Notes: generated by a model from the sequence alone, not told the origin. Positions 22,459-31,500 are shown, counted from the first letter of the stretch. The stretch is 64,000 nt of DNA from Micrococcus cohnii (GCF_014205175.1 NZ_JACHNA010000001.1:310001-374000), one strand, 5' to 3'. Numbers and translations are program-made.

Positions 22459-24054
22459 ATGGCCACCGCCGCCCCGTCCGCCGAGAACACGCCGCCACCG
22501 CACGATCAGGACCCTGCGGAACCCACGCCGACCCGTCGGCCCCGTTCGCAGAAGTTCCTCGACGCGGTCGAGACCGTCGGCAACAAGCTGCCCCACCCGG
22601 CGACCCTGTTCGCCCTGCTGGCACTGCTCGTCGCCGTTCTGTCGGCCGTGTTCTCCTCGATGGGCCTGAAATTCGAGGACCCGGTCGAGGGCGGCCAGGT
22701 CGAGGTGTTCAACCTCCTCTCGCCCGCCGGTGTGCAGTGGATGTTCACGCACGCGGTCGAGAACTTCGTCGGCTTCGCACCGCTGGGAGTGGTTCTCGCC
22801 ACGATGCTCGGCATCGGCATGGCCGAGCAGTCCGGGCTCATCGGCACGGTGCTGCGCCAGTTCATCCTCTCGGTACCGAACTTCCTGGTCACCGCCGGCA
22901 TCGTTTTCGCCGGCGTGATGTCCTCCGTCGCCTCCGACGCCGGGTACGTTGTGCTGCCGCCCGTGGCCGCGATCCTCTTCATGGCCGTCGGACGCCATCC
23001 GCTGGCGGGCCTGGCGGCCGCCTTCGCCGGTGTCTCGGCCGGCTTCAGCGCTAACCTGCTGCTCTCGGGCACCGACGTGATGCTCGGCGAGCTGACCATC
23101 GAGGCCGCCCGCACCATCGACCCGGCCTACGCGGACGGCATGAACCTGGCGATGAACTACTGGTTCATCATCGTCTCGACCTTCCTGCTGACGATCGTCG
23201 GCACCCTTGTCAGCCAGTTCGTCGTCGAGCCCCGTCTGGGCCCGTGGAAGGGTGAGGGCCGGATCGACACCGAGACGGCCGTCAAGCTTAGCGGGCTCGA
23301 GAAGAAGGGCCTGATCTGGGCCTCGGTCTCCGGCGCCGCGACCGTCGCCCTGCTCGCGCTGCTGATCGTCCCCGAGTGGGGCATGCTGCGCGGTGAGGAC
23401 GGCGGCGTGGTGCAGTCCCCGTTCATGGACTCGCTCGTCGTGGTGATCATCGTCGCGTTCTTCGTGCCGGGGCTGGTCTACGGCATCGTCACCAAGGTCA
23501 TCCGCAGCGACGCCGACGTCGTCGAGCAGCTCTCCAAGACCCTGGCCGGCATGTCCGTGTTCCTCGTGCTCGCATTCACCGCGGGCCAGTTCATCGCGTT
23601 CTTCAATGAGTCCAAGCTCGGCCTGCTGCTCGCGGTCAAGGGCGCCGCACTGCTGGAGTCGATCAACTTGACCGGCATTCCGCTGCTGCTCGTGTTCATC
23701 CTGTTCGTCGCCCTCGTGAACCTGGTCATCGGCTCCGCCTCGGCCAAGTGGGCGATGCTCGCGCCGATCATGGTGCCGATCATGATGCAGCTGGGCATCT
23801 CGCCCGAGTTCACCCAGGCCGCCTACCGCGTCGCGGACTCGTCGACGAACATCCTCTCGCCCCTGATGACCTATTTCGCGCTCATCATCGCGGTGGTGCA
23901 GAAGTACGACAAGAAGATGGGCATTGGGTCCCTGGTGGCCACGATGCTCCCGTACTCGATCGCGTTCCTGCTCGCCTGGAGCGGAATGACGATCGGCTGG
24001 ATGGTTCTGGACCTGCCGCTCGGGCCGGACGCCCCCGTGCGCTACGAGCCCTGA
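22459..24054 (+). CDS. AbgT-family transporter
   Basis: 531 residues, a polytopic membrane protein of the AbgT/MtrF family. Hallmarks are VGNKLPHPATLFALLA, DAGYVVLPPVAAILF, GRHPLAGLAAAFAGVSAGF with LLLSGTD, and VPIMMQLGISPEFTQAAYR. Family members import p-aminobenzoyl-glutamate or export sulfonamides. ATG 22459 follows GAGGAG. The N-terminal 25 residues are Pro-rich. It is followed by a glutaminase gene 70 bp away; the pairing suggests use of glutamyl compounds (inference). Confidence 0.88.
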   Translation: MATAAPSAENTPPPHDQDPAEPTPTRRPRSQKFLDAVETVGNKLPHPATLFALLALLVAVLSAVFSSMGLKFEDPVEGGQVEVFNLLSPAGVQWMFTHAVENFVGFAPLGVVLATMLGIGMAEQSGLIGTVLRQFILSVPNFLVTAGIVFAGVMSSVASDAGYVVLPPVAAILFMAVGRHPLAGLAAAFAGVSAGFSANLLLSGTDVMLGELTIEAARTIDPAYADGMNLAMNYWFIIVSTFLLTIVGTLVSQFVVEPRLGPWKGEGRIDTETAVKLSGLEKKGLIWASVSGAATVALLALLIVPEWGMLRGEDGGVVQSPFMDSLVVVIIVAFFVPGLVYGIVTKVIRSDADVVEQLSKTLAGMSVFLVLAFTAGQFIAFFNESKLGLLLAVKGAALLESINLTGIPLLLVFILFVALVNLVIGSASAKWAMLAPIMVPIMMQLGISPEFTQAAYRVADSSTNILSPLMTYFALIIAVVQKYDKKMGIGSLVATMLPYSIAFLLAWSGMTIGWMVLDLPLGPDAPVRYEP

Positions 24055-24125
24055 GCCGCTGAGCGCCCCGCCCGCCCCTCGTCTCGGCCCCGAACGCTTG
24101 CGTCGGCGTCCATACGAGGGATTGG

Positions 24126-25133
24126 GTGGGGCGCATGTGCACCCATCCGAACAAGAAGACCGACCCGCGCCGCCTCGAGGCCGAGCTCGCCGAGGTGATC
24201 GAGCAGGTCCGTGGCACCGACGGCGGGGAGCCCTCGGATTATCTGGCCGACGTGGACGGCCGCGACCCGGACTCCTTCGCGGTCGCGGTCTGCACCACCG
24301 ACGGCGTGCAGGCGGACGAGGGCGACGAGTCGCGCGCCTTCGCCCTGCAGTCGGTCTCCAAGGCCGTCACCTACGCGGTCGCCCTGCAGGAGCGCGGGCT
24401 TGAACCCGTCCTGCAGCGGGTCGGCGTCGAACCCAGCGGCGCAGCGTTCAACGAGCTGACGCTGCACGCCGACGGCAGGCCGTACAACCCGCTGATCAAC
24501 GCCGGCGCGATCATGACCCATGCGTTGATCCCCGGCGACGACGAACAGGCGCGCATGCGCCTGCTGCTGCAGCGCTACAGCGACCTCGCGGCGGCGGAAC
24601 TGTCCGTCTCCCAGGACGTGCTCGATGCGGAGCTGGCGCGGGCCCATCGCAACCTGGGCCTGGCACACATGCTCCAGGCCGCGGACATGCTTCCCGATGA
24701 CGCCCCGGAGGTCGTGCGCGGCTACCTGGCGCAGTGCTCGGTCGAGGTGACCGTCTCACAGCTGGCCACGATGGCGGCGACGATCGCGGCCGGCGGCGTG
24801 AACCCCGTCTCGGGGGAGCGCGTGCTCGAGGAGTGGGTCGTGCAGCAGACCATGTCCGTCATGTTCTCGTGCGGCATGTACGACGCCTCAGGCCAGTGGA
24901 TGGCCGAGGTCGGCATTCCGGCGAAGTCCGGCGTCTCCGGCGCTCTGATGGGCGCGGTGCCCGGGGCGCTGGGCATCGCCTCGTGGTCGCCCCGGCTCGA
25001 CGGGCAGGGAAACTCGGTGCGCGGCATCGGCGTTTTCGAGGAACTCTCGGCGCGTTGGGACCTGCACGTGCTGCGCCACCGGGATGCGATGGCCGGACTG
25101 CGCGAGATCACCGGTGGGAATGCCGGCGGCTGA
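24126..25133 (+). CDS. glsA: Glutaminase (GlsA/YbaS family)
   Basis: 335 residues, beta-lactamase-like serine glutaminase converting glutamine to glutamate and ammonia. Motifs: LQSVSKAVTY (the S-x-x-K catalytic pair), PYNPLINAGAI, and AKSGVSGALMGAVPG near the end, all typical. Start GTG 24126 or ATG 24135; GAGG lies before the first. It lies 70 bp after the AbgT transporter in the same direction, probably co-transcribed. Confidence 0.88.
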   Translation: MGRMCTHPNKKTDPRRLEAELAEVIEQVRGTDGGEPSDYLADVDGRDPDSFAVAVCTTDGVQADEGDESRAFALQSVSKAVTYAVALQERGLEPVLQRVGVEPSGAAFNELTLHADGRPYNPLINAGAIMTHALIPGDDEQARMRLLLQRYSDLAAAELSVSQDVLDAELARAHRNLGLAHMLQAADMLPDDAPEVVRGYLAQCSVEVTVSQLATMAATIAAGGVNPVSGERVLEEWVVQQTMSVMFSCGMYDASGQWMAEVGIPAKSGVSGALMGAVPGALGIASWSPRLDGQGNSVRGIGVFEELSARWDLHVLRHRDAMAGLREITGGNAGG

Positions 25134-25235
25134 ACGACGGTTCCCCACCTGCGGCCCCGGCCCCGATGGCTCCGTTCCAACGGAGGCGCCCGGGCGGTAC
25201 GACGACATCCGAACGCTTCCGGAAGGAGCATCACC

Positions 25236-26069
25236 ATGATTGACGTGAAGAACCTGCCGTTCACTGATGAAAACACGATTCCGCAGCTCGGCTTCGGCGT
25301 CTGGAAGGTGGAAGACGAGACCGCCGCCGACGTCGTCCGCCAGGCGATCGAGGCCGGTTACCGCCATATCGACACCGCCGCGATCTACGGCAATGAGGCC
25401 GGAGTGGGTCGGGGGATCAAGGAATCCGGCCTCGCCCGCGAGGACCTGTTCCTCACCACCAAGGTGTGGAACTCGGACCAGGGCTACGACGAGACCTTCG
25501 CCGCACTCGAGGCCTCGCTCGAGAAGCTCGGCACCGAGTACGTCGACCTGTACCTCATCCACTGGGCGAAGCCCGCCCAGCAGAAGTATGTCGAGACGTG
25601 GAAGGCGCTCATCGAGCTGCAGAAGCAGGGCAAGGTCCGCTCGATCGGCGTCTCCAACTTCCCGCAGGCCCAGCTGGAGGAGATCATCGAGGCCACCGGC
25701 GTCACCCCGGTGATCCACCAGATCGAGCTGCACCCCTACTTCCAGCAGCGTCCGCTGCGCGAGTTCGGCGAGAAGCACGGCATCCTCACCGAGGCCTGGT
25801 CACCGCTGGGCCAGGGCGGGAACCTGCTGCAGGATCCGGTCATCACGCAGATCGCCGCGGACCGCGGCGCCACACCGGCGCAGGTCGTGCTCGCCTGGCA
25901 CCTGGCCATCGGCAACGTCGTGATCCCGAAGTCCGTGACCGCCGAGCGCATCGTCGCGAACCTGGAGGCCGCCGGCGTGCGCCTCAGCAGCGAGGAGATC
26001 GCCCGGATCGACGGCCTGGACCGGGCCGACGGGCGCATCGGTCCCGACCCGGCTGAGTGTGATTTCTGA
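25236..26069 (+). CDS. Aldo/keto reductase (AKR5-type)
   Basis: 277 residues, TIM-barrel NADPH-dependent oxidoreductase. Catalytic tetrad visible: D in GYRHIDTAAIYGNE, the Tyr in the same motif, Lys in FLTTKVWNSD, and His in LYLIHWAKP. The cofactor-binding end has VVIPKSVTAERI. The closest named group is 2,5-diketo-D-gluconate reductase-type AKR5 enzymes; the real substrate is unknown. GGAAGGAG lies before ATG 25236. A terminator hairpin follows. Confidence 0.9.
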   Translation: MIDVKNLPFTDENTIPQLGFGVWKVEDETAADVVRQAIEAGYRHIDTAAIYGNEAGVGRGIKESGLAREDLFLTTKVWNSDQGYDETFAALEASLEKLGTEYVDLYLIHWAKPAQQKYVETWKALIELQKQGKVRSIGVSNFPQAQLEEIIEATGVTPVIHQIELHPYFQQRPLREFGEKHGILTEAWSPLGQGGNLLQDPVITQIAADRGATPAQVVLAWHLAIGNVVIPKSVTAERIVANLEAAGVRLSSEEIARIDGLDRADGRIGPDPAECDF

Positions 26070-26088
26070 GCCCTGCTGCGGCGCCGGC

Positions 26089-26123
26089 GCCGCCGGATCG
26101 TGCAAATTCCACGGTCCGGCGGC
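26089..26123 (+). terminator. Terminator after the aldo/keto reductase gene
   Basis: GCCGCCGGATCGTG (26089-26102) pairs with CACGGTCCGGCGGC (26110-26123) across an AT-rich loop, with one mismatch. It lies 20 bp after the stop. Confidence 0.7.
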
Positions 26124-26276
26124 GGGTGTTGACCGACGCCGAGCCATCCCGGTGGCGACAACGGCGGTGGTAGCTTGGGGCCAAGAGCGCCCACGTGGGT
26201 CCGCCGTCGGCCGAGCCGGCAGTGCGCGACACACGGGCCGCGACACCTGACCGCCGACACCGGAAGGCACACACCG

Positions 26277-27200
26277 ATGGGTTCTCACACTCCAACGGCC
26301 TCGACGCAGACCGCGGGGGCCCCGCGCGGTCTCCACGTCTCCGACCAGACCCGCTCCAGCTCGATGGGCGACCTGCTCGCCGCTCTGATCCGCCTGCTGC
26401 CTCTGCAGATCAAGGATGAGCTCTCGCTCGCCCTGTCGCAGGCGAAGTCCAAGGGCGTGAAGATCGGCGTCGCGGCCGGTCTGATCATCGTGGGCCTGGT
26501 GATGCTCGCCGGCATGCTGGTCTCGCTGGTCGTCGCCGTGATCGGCGCGTTCGCCCCCTCCCAGTTCTGGCTGCCGGCCCTGCTCGTGGCCGCCGGCTTC
26601 CTCGTGCTCGGCCTGATCCTCGCCGGCATCGGCGCCATGATGATCAAGGGCGCCATGCCGATCGTCCCGGCCGAGACGGTGCGCAACCTGGAGTACGACC
26701 TGGGCTACCTCAAGGAGGGCAACAACTTCGACCCGGCCGAGTACGACCGGGTCAAGGCCGAGCGCGCCGAGAAGGCCCGCCTCGAGAAGCAGCGTGCCGC
26801 CGAGCGCAAGAAGATCGAGGCCAAGGAGAACAAGAAGGCCAAGAAGAACGGCGAGGCGCTGCCGCACCCGTCGAAGGACCAGGCCTCGACCGACGAGGTG
26901 CGCCGCCGTGCCGACCTGCGCCGCCGTCACCTGGGCGACATTCGCTCGGGCCTCGAGGAGCGCGCCTCGGTCAAGGGACAGATCGCTGCGTTCTCCGCGC
27001 AGCGCAAGGGCCGCGGTGCCACCGCCGACACCAAGGGCACTACCGGCGTGACCGCCCCGTACACCGGCGCCGCCCGCGCCGGCGAGAAGGCCGGCGTCGC
27101 GGAGGACTACGTGAAGGACCGCTGGCAGCCGCTCGCGCTGCTCGGTGCCTCCGGCACCGCCTTCGGTGTGCTGGCCACCCGCCTGACCAAGCGCAAGTGA
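26277..27200 (+). CDS. Actinobacterial phage-holin-family (DUF1469-like) membrane protein
   Basis: 307 residues. Residues about 25-130 match the DUF1469/holin superfamily III pattern: SSSMGDLLAALIRLLPLQIK, then DELSLALSQAKSKG and two TM helices (about 64-86 and 99-125). Residues 130-240 are a highly charged Lys/Glu-rich coiled coil (the KAERAEKARLEKQ region), and a short hydrophobic C terminus follows. Despite the family name it is usually a chromosomal protein of unknown role, perhaps envelope-related. ATG 26277 follows GGAAGG. The longer open frame upstream is not conserved-looking. Confidence 0.75.
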   Translation: MGSHTPTASTQTAGAPRGLHVSDQTRSSSMGDLLAALIRLLPLQIKDELSLALSQAKSKGVKIGVAAGLIIVGLVMLAGMLVSLVVAVIGAFAPSQFWLPALLVAAGFLVLGLILAGIGAMMIKGAMPIVPAETVRNLEYDLGYLKEGNNFDPAEYDRVKAERAEKARLEKQRAAERKKIEAKENKKAKKNGEALPHPSKDQASTDEVRRRADLRRRHLGDIRSGLEERASVKGQIAAFSAQRKGRGATADTKGTTGVTAPYTGAARAGEKAGVAEDYVKDRWQPLALLGASGTAFGVLATRLTKRK

Positions 27201-27230
27201 CCGTCGGCGTCATCTGCTGACGCCCACGTT

Positions 27231-27270
27231 GAACGGCGCCCCGATCCGCCCGGATCGGGGCGCCGTTCTC
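27231..27270 (+). terminator. Strong terminator
   Basis: GAACGGCGCCCCGATCCG (27231-27248) and its exact complement at 27251-27268 form an 18-bp stem followed by TCTGT. It lies 30 bp after the holin-like gene. Confidence 0.85.
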
Positions 27271-27307
27271 TGTAGAATCGGGGCATCTCGACGGGGGAGG
27301 AGCACGC

Positions 27308-28240
27308 ATGCAGCCGCAGTATCTGCTTCCGATCCTGTGTGCCCTCGGCGGTGCCGTCTGCCTGGCCCTCGGCAGCGAGCGGCAGTCCGCGGGGGTTCGA
27401 GCTGCGGAGACGGCGCTGGCGACACGGCGCTTCGGCTTCCTCGCCCTGCTGGGCTCCGGCCCGTGGCTCGTCGGCGGCGCACTGATGCTGGCCGGCATCG
27501 GTCTGAACGTGTCTGCGCTGGCGCACGCCCCGCTCACGGTCGTGCAGCCGCTGGGGGCCTTCGCCGTCGCCGTCACGACGGTGCTGCATGCCCGGTCGAT
27601 GCGCATCCGCATCGACCCGGCCACGTGGACCGCCGTCGCCGCCTGTGTGACCGGCTCGATCGGTTTCGTCCTCGTCGCCCTGACCCTCACCAATCCGAAC
27701 ACCACCCCCAGCCCCGCGCAGGAGCACCGCACTGTGGTGCTGGCGGCCATCATGACGGGCCTGGCGCTCGTCGCGGCCCTCGTGTTGCATCGTCGGCCGA
27801 ACGCATGGCTGCCGGTGCTCGTGGCCGGCGTGCTCTACGGCTTCGTCGCGGTCGGTGTTCGTCTCGCCTCCGTGCACGTGCTCGCCGGTGACCGGGGCGG
27901 CTTTCTCGGCGTGCCCTGGACGGTCGCGGGCATGATGTCCGTGGCCGCGCTGCTCGGTGTGTACTTCGTGCAGACCGCCTACCGGCACGGCCCGCCGGAC
28001 CTCGTCGTCGCCGGTCTCACGGTCGTGGACCCGATGGTGGGCGTGCTCGTCGGCGTCACGGTTCTCGGCGAGCTGCAGGCATACCCGCCCGTCGGCGCCG
28101 TGGCCGCGATGCTCGTGGCCGCCGTCGTGGCCGTGGCCGGCATCGTCGTGCTCTCACGCAACCACCCCGACGTCCTGGCCCGACGCGAGCAGGATGCCGC
28201 CCCGTCACGACCCTCGACCTCAGGAGCGTCCCAGACATGA
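27308..28240 (+). CDS. DMT-superfamily transporter
   Basis: 310 residues with about 9-10 TM helices. The repeated EamA-type pattern is seen: ALGGAVCLALGSERQS, LVGGALMLAGIGLNVSALAH with PLTVVQPLGAF, then VVAGLTVVDPMVGVLVGVTV. The first half resembles NIPA-like magnesium transporters, but the substrate cannot be told. GGGGGAGG precedes ATG 27308. The stop overlaps the next gene by 4 bp (ATGA). Confidence 0.8.
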   Translation: MQPQYLLPILCALGGAVCLALGSERQSAGVRAAETALATRRFGFLALLGSGPWLVGGALMLAGIGLNVSALAHAPLTVVQPLGAFAVAVTTVLHARSMRIRIDPATWTAVAACVTGSIGFVLVALTLTNPNTTPSPAQEHRTVVLAAIMTGLALVAALVLHRRPNAWLPVLVAGVLYGFVAVGVRLASVHVLAGDRGGFLGVPWTVAGMMSVAALLGVYFVQTAYRHGPPDLVVAGLTVVDPMVGVLVGVTVLGELQAYPPVGAVAAMLVAAVVAVAGIVVLSRNHPDVLARREQDAAPSRPSTSGASQT

Positions 28241-29460
28241 CTTCCGTTCAGACCGCCGCCGAGCGCCCGCTCCGGGTGATGATCGCCGCTGACACCTATC
28301 CGCCGGACGTCAACGGAGCGGCCACCTTCTGCTTCCGCCTCGCTACCTCGCTGCATGAGCGCGGACACGAGGTCCACGTCGTCGCCGCGCGTCAGGACGG
28401 CGGGCCGGACACGCTTGAGCACCGTCCCGAGGCCACCGTGCACCGTCTGCAGTCCCTGCCGACCCCGACGCACGAGTACTACCGGCTCGTCATGCCCTGG
28501 CACGCCAAGCGCTCCATGCACCGCATCCTGTCCGAGGTCCGGCCCGACGCCCTGCACGTGCAGTGCCACTACATGGTCGGTGAGGCCGCGATCAACGCGG
28601 CGGTGCGCCGTCGCGTGCTGACCGTGTCGACGAACCACTTCATGCCGGAGAACCTCGAGCCGTTCCTGCCGTTCCCGCAGTGGTTCCTCGACATCGTCTC
28701 GAAGAACTCGTGGAAGGACATGGGCCGGCTCATGGGCCAGGGAGCCGTCGTGACGACGCCGACCGCCCTGGCGGCCCGCGCGATGGCCGAGCACGCCGGG
28801 CTGGACACCGTGCTGCCCGTGTCCAACGGCATCGACGCCTCCCGCTATGAGCCCGCCGAGGGTGAGACCCTCGACCCGCACGCCTCGCCGACCGTCCTGT
28901 TCGTGGGGCGCCTGGCCGTCGAGAAGAACATCGATGTGCTCATCCGTGCGATCGCCTGGCTGGCCGAGCACCGGCCAGAGCTGGACGTGCACGCCGAGAT
29001 CGTCGGCGACGGCGAGCAGCGCACCGTGCTGCGTGAGCTGATCGACGAGCTCGGCGTCGGCGACCGCGTGCACATGCGTGGCCACATCGACGAGGAGGCC
29101 CTGCGCCAGGCGTATCTGAAGGCTGACGTGTTCTGCCAACCGGGCACCGCGGAGCTGCAGTCACTCGTCTCGCTCGAGGCGATGAGCGCCTCGACGCCCG
29201 TCGTGCTGGCCGACGCCCTGGCGCTGCCGCACCTGGTCGAGGACGGCGAGAACGGATTCCTCTTCGTGCCGGGGGATGCGCAGGACCTCGCCGAGAAGCT
29301 GGGCCGGGTGCTCGGCGCGTCCGAGGCGGACCGCCGCGCGATGGGGGAGGCCTCCCATGCCAAGGCCCTCAAGCACTCCGCCGAGAAGACCGTCGACGTG
29401 TTCGAACGGCTCTATCGGGGGGAGACGTCGGCGCAGGTGCGGGCCGAGCTGGGCGGCTGA
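28237..29460 (+). CDS. GT4-family glycosyltransferase
   Basis: 407 residues, GT-B fold. N-terminal acceptor domain: MIAADTYPPDVNGAATFCFR, with a Gly-rich loop. C-terminal donor domain: VLFVGRLAVEKNIDVLIRAI and the E-x7-E-type motif in AELQSLVSLEAM, followed by STPVVLAD. Such enzymes transfer mannose or other sugars from nucleotide donors to lipid or envelope glycans. Overlaps the DMT gene (ATGA), so co-translated. Donor and acceptor unknown. Confidence 0.85.
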   Translation: MTSVQTAAERPLRVMIAADTYPPDVNGAATFCFRLATSLHERGHEVHVVAARQDGGPDTLEHRPEATVHRLQSLPTPTHEYYRLVMPWHAKRSMHRILSEVRPDALHVQCHYMVGEAAINAAVRRRVLTVSTNHFMPENLEPFLPFPQWFLDIVSKNSWKDMGRLMGQGAVVTTPTALAARAMAEHAGLDTVLPVSNGIDASRYEPAEGETLDPHASPTVLFVGRLAVEKNIDVLIRAIAWLAEHRPELDVHAEIVGDGEQRTVLRELIDELGVGDRVHMRGHIDEEALRQAYLKADVFCQPGTAELQSLVSLEAMSASTPVVLADALALPHLVEDGENGFLFVPGDAQDLAEKLGRVLGASEADRRAMGEASHAKALKHSAEKTVDVFERLYRGETSAQVRAELGG

Positions 29461-29470
29461 GCCGTCACGA

Positions 29471-29476
29471 TAGGAT
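29471..29476 (+). promoter_or_regulatory. -10 box of the tRNA-Met promoter
   Basis: TAGGAT lies 46 bp before the tRNA. The same hexamer precedes frr, dxr, ispG and proS in this window. The -35 is weak. Confidence 0.4.
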
Positions 29477-29521
29477 GGGCCGGTGCCCGCGGCCGCTGTA
29501 GGGTCTCGGCGCGCGGCACTG

Positions 29522-29595
29522 GGGGCGTTAGCTCAGTCGGTCAGAGCAGGGGACTCATAATCCCTTGGTCGCGGGTTCAAGTCCCGCACGCCCTA
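29522..29595 (+). tRNA. tRNA with anticodon CAT (elongator Met likely)
   Basis: Full cloverleaf of 74 nt: acceptor GGGGCGT/ACGCCCT, D-arm GCTC...GAGC, anticodon stem GGGGA/TCCCT with loop CTCATAA, T-arm GCGGG-TTCAAGT-CCCGC, discriminator A, followed by CC. CAT can be Met or, if modified, Ile(AUA). The T-arm and variable region resemble actinobacterial elongator tRNA-Met. The initiator is excluded because the acceptor pair 1-72 is formed. Confidence 0.9.
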
Positions 29596-29703
29596 CCCTG
29601 ACGCCGCACCCGAGCAGGGGCGGCGCGCGTGCGCCGTGATCCGGAGCCGAGCGAATCGTTCTGAAAACGTCATCGCCTCCATGCCCGGGATGCGGCGGCT
29701 CAG

Positions 29704-30171
29704 ATGCATACTCGACGCATGCTTGTGTCTGACCAGCGCGACCGTGAGGCGGTCGTGATCGACTACCGGGTGGACGGTGCGCCCGTCCCTGAACAGCTGC
29801 GCTCCCTGTACGACGCCGTCGGATGGACCGCTTACACGGACGATCCGCAGTCGCTCGTCGCCGGTGTGGCCGGTTCGGCGAACGTCGTCACTGCATGGGA
29901 CGACGAGACGCTGGTCGGCCTGGCCCGCGTCATCTCCGACGGTCACACGATTGCCTACCTGCAGGACGTCCTCGTCCGCCCGGAGCATCGGCGTCGCGGG
30001 GTGGCGACGGAGCTGGTGCGCCGCGTCTTTGAGCCTTTCGCCTCGGTGCGGCAGCACGTGCTGCTCACGGACGCCGAGCCCGGGCAGAGCCGGTTCTACG
30101 AGTCGCTCGGCTTCCGCGAGACCCGCGACTTCCCCGGCGCGGGACTGCGCGCCTTCGTCCGCCTGCCCTGA
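29704..30171 (+). CDS. GNAT-family N-acetyltransferase
   Basis: 155 residues. Single GNAT domain: VGWTAYTDDPQSL, TLVGLARVISDGHTIAYLQD, the acetyl-CoA-binding V-R-P-E-H-R-R-R-G-V-A loop (Q/RxxGxG/A type), and SRFYESLGFRET. Similar to small amine acetyltransferases of the Aac(3)/PhnO-like group; substrate unknown. ATG 29704; a second ATG at 29719 would also fit. Ends at a strong bidirectional terminator. Confidence 0.85.
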   Translation: MHTRRMLVSDQRDREAVVIDYRVDGAPVPEQLRSLYDAVGWTAYTDDPQSLVAGVAGSANVVTAWDDETLVGLARVISDGHTIAYLQDVLVRPEHRRRGVATELVRRVFEPFASVRQHVLLTDAEPGQSRFYESLGFRETRDFPGAGLRAFVRLP

Positions 30172-30191
30172 GCGGCGCCGTTGCAGTGGCG

Positions 30192-30243
30192 CACGACGAC
30201 GGCCCCGTCCCACGCGGATGCGCGGAGCGGGGCCGTCGTCGTG
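30192..30243. terminator. Bidirectional terminator between convergent genes
   Basis: CACGACGACGGCCCCG (30192-30207) pairs with CGGGGCCGTCGTCGTG (30228-30243). It lies between the stops of the GNAT (plus) and NlpC/P60 (minus) genes. Confidence 0.8.
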
Positions 30244-30268
30244 ATCAGATCGCGGCGGGCGCGGCGGC

Positions 30269-31252
30269 TCAGTAGCGGCCGGCCACACCCAGCATGTTGG
30301 CCGGCATGTAGTCGGTCGAGGTGATCAGGATGCCGTCCGACGGGTTCAGGGCGTGGGCCATCTGGCCGCCGCCGAGGTAGATGGCGACGTGGTACACACG
30401 GCCCGAGCCGTTGGCCCAGAACAGCAGGTCGCCCGGCTGTGCCTGGGACATCGGGACCTTGGTGGAGGAGGCGTACTGCGAGTTTGCGGTGCGCGGCACG
30501 GAGATGCCGGCGGCCGACAGGGCGTTCTTGGTGAAGCCGGAGCAGTCGAATCCGGCCGGGCCGTTGCCGCCCCACAGGTAGAACGAGCCCGGGTTGTTCG
30601 CGATGGACACCGCAGTGTTCACGGCGGCCTGCTTGCCGGAGGACTGGCGGACCGGCTCGGGAGCCGGCTTCGGGGCCGGAGCGGTCTCGACCGGGGCCGG
30701 AGTCGGAGCGGGGGCCGGGGCGGGCTCCGGGGTCTCCTCGACGACCGGGGCCGGCTCGACGTCGACGACCGGCTCGGTCTCGACCGGGGCCGGGGCCTCA
30801 GCCGGGGCCTCGGTCTTGAGGACCATGCCCGGGTGCAGCATGTCCGAGAGCGTCATGTCGTTCAGCTCGGCGAGGCGCTGCATCGACATGTCGGCGCGAG
30901 CGGCGACGGTGTACCAGCCCTCGCCCTGGCGGACGCCGACGGTGCCCTCGGCGAGCTCGCGGTCGGCGATCTCGCCGGCGGCGGCCTTCAGCTGCATGCC
31001 GGCGTGGAGCGGGGTGTCGATGGTCATGCCGTTGCCGGCGGCCAGCGCGTACATCGGGATGCCGGTGGCGACCGAGGCCTGCCACCAGCCGTCGCCGGCC
31101 TGCACGGTGTAGGTCTCGGCGGCAGGAGCGGCCTGGGCCTGCTCGGCGGTGGTCAGGGCGCCAGCGGAGGCGAGGGTGCCTGCGCCGAGGGCGAAGGCGA
31201 GGCCAGCGGCGGCGGAACGGGGGGCGCGGTTGTGCTTCGAGGTCTCAGTCAT
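30269..31252 (-). CDS. Secreted LysM-NlpC/P60 peptidoglycan endopeptidase
   Basis: 327 residues. A signal peptide (Ala-rich, ending near AQAAP at about 40) is followed by two LysM-like domains (TYTVQAGDGWWQASVATGIP and GVRQGEGWYTVAARADM), a Pro/Ala/Glu-rich linker (about 150-205), and a C-terminal NlpC/P60 domain with catalytic Cys in FDCSGFTKNAL and His in VYHVAIYLGGG. It cleaves stem peptides outside the cell during growth or division. Such Micrococcus proteins are major secreted hydrolases. A promoter and a leader of about 150 nt lie upstream. Confidence 0.9.
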   Translation of the reverse strand: MTETSKHNRAPRSAAAGLAFALGAGTLASAGALTTAEQAQAAPAAETYTVQAGDGWWQASVATGIPMYALAAGNGMTIDTPLHAGMQLKAAAGEIADRELAEGTVGVRQGEGWYTVAARADMSMQRLAELNDMTLSDMLHPGMVLKTEAPAEAPAPVETEPVVDVEPAPVVEETPEPAPAPAPTPAPVETAPAPKPAPEPVRQSSGKQAAVNTAVSIANNPGSFYLWGGNGPAGFDCSGFTKNALSAAGISVPRTANSQYASSTKVPMSQAQPGDLLFWANGSGRVYHVAIYLGGGQMAHALNPSDGILITSTDYMPANMLGVAGRY

Positions 31253-31406
31253 GTTGTTCTCCCAATACAGGGCCCGGCTCCATTGCGGGCACAGCAGCGC
31301 CCGCGCCGAAATACCGGTGCGAAGTGATCAGCGATGGTGAGGCCGGAGCCGCAAACTGCGGCCGGGGGAAGGCCCGGATCGAGCACGTCCGTGCCCGTTG
31401 TTATCG

Positions 31407-31434
31407 AATATACACCTTCGTTATCGAAACGCAA
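31407..31434 (-). promoter_or_regulatory. Promoter of the LysM-NlpC/P60 gene
   Basis: On the minus strand TTGCGT (-35, 31434-31429) and TATATT (-10, 31412-31407) are 16 bp apart. TTCGATAAC occurs twice, overlapping the spacer and the start region, and could be a regulator site. The leader from about 31400 to 31253 is about 150 nt long. I did not find a riboswitch consensus in it. Confidence 0.6.
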
Positions 31435-31487
31435 TTTGGCACTCGGGGTGTGGACAAGTTCCCCGCGAGGCCGACCCTCGGCCCGGG

Positions 31488-31493
31488 TAGCGT
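31488..31493 (+). promoter_or_regulatory. -10 box (TAGCGT) of a likely leaderless promoter
   Basis: TAGCGT ends 7 nt before the GTG start at 31501. Confidence 0.35.
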
Positions 31494-31500
31494 GAGGCGC

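Noticed and set aside
31253-31400. ydaO-type c-di-AMP riboswitch in the NlpC/P60 leader
   Set aside because: The leader length fits, but I could not find the conserved core segments.
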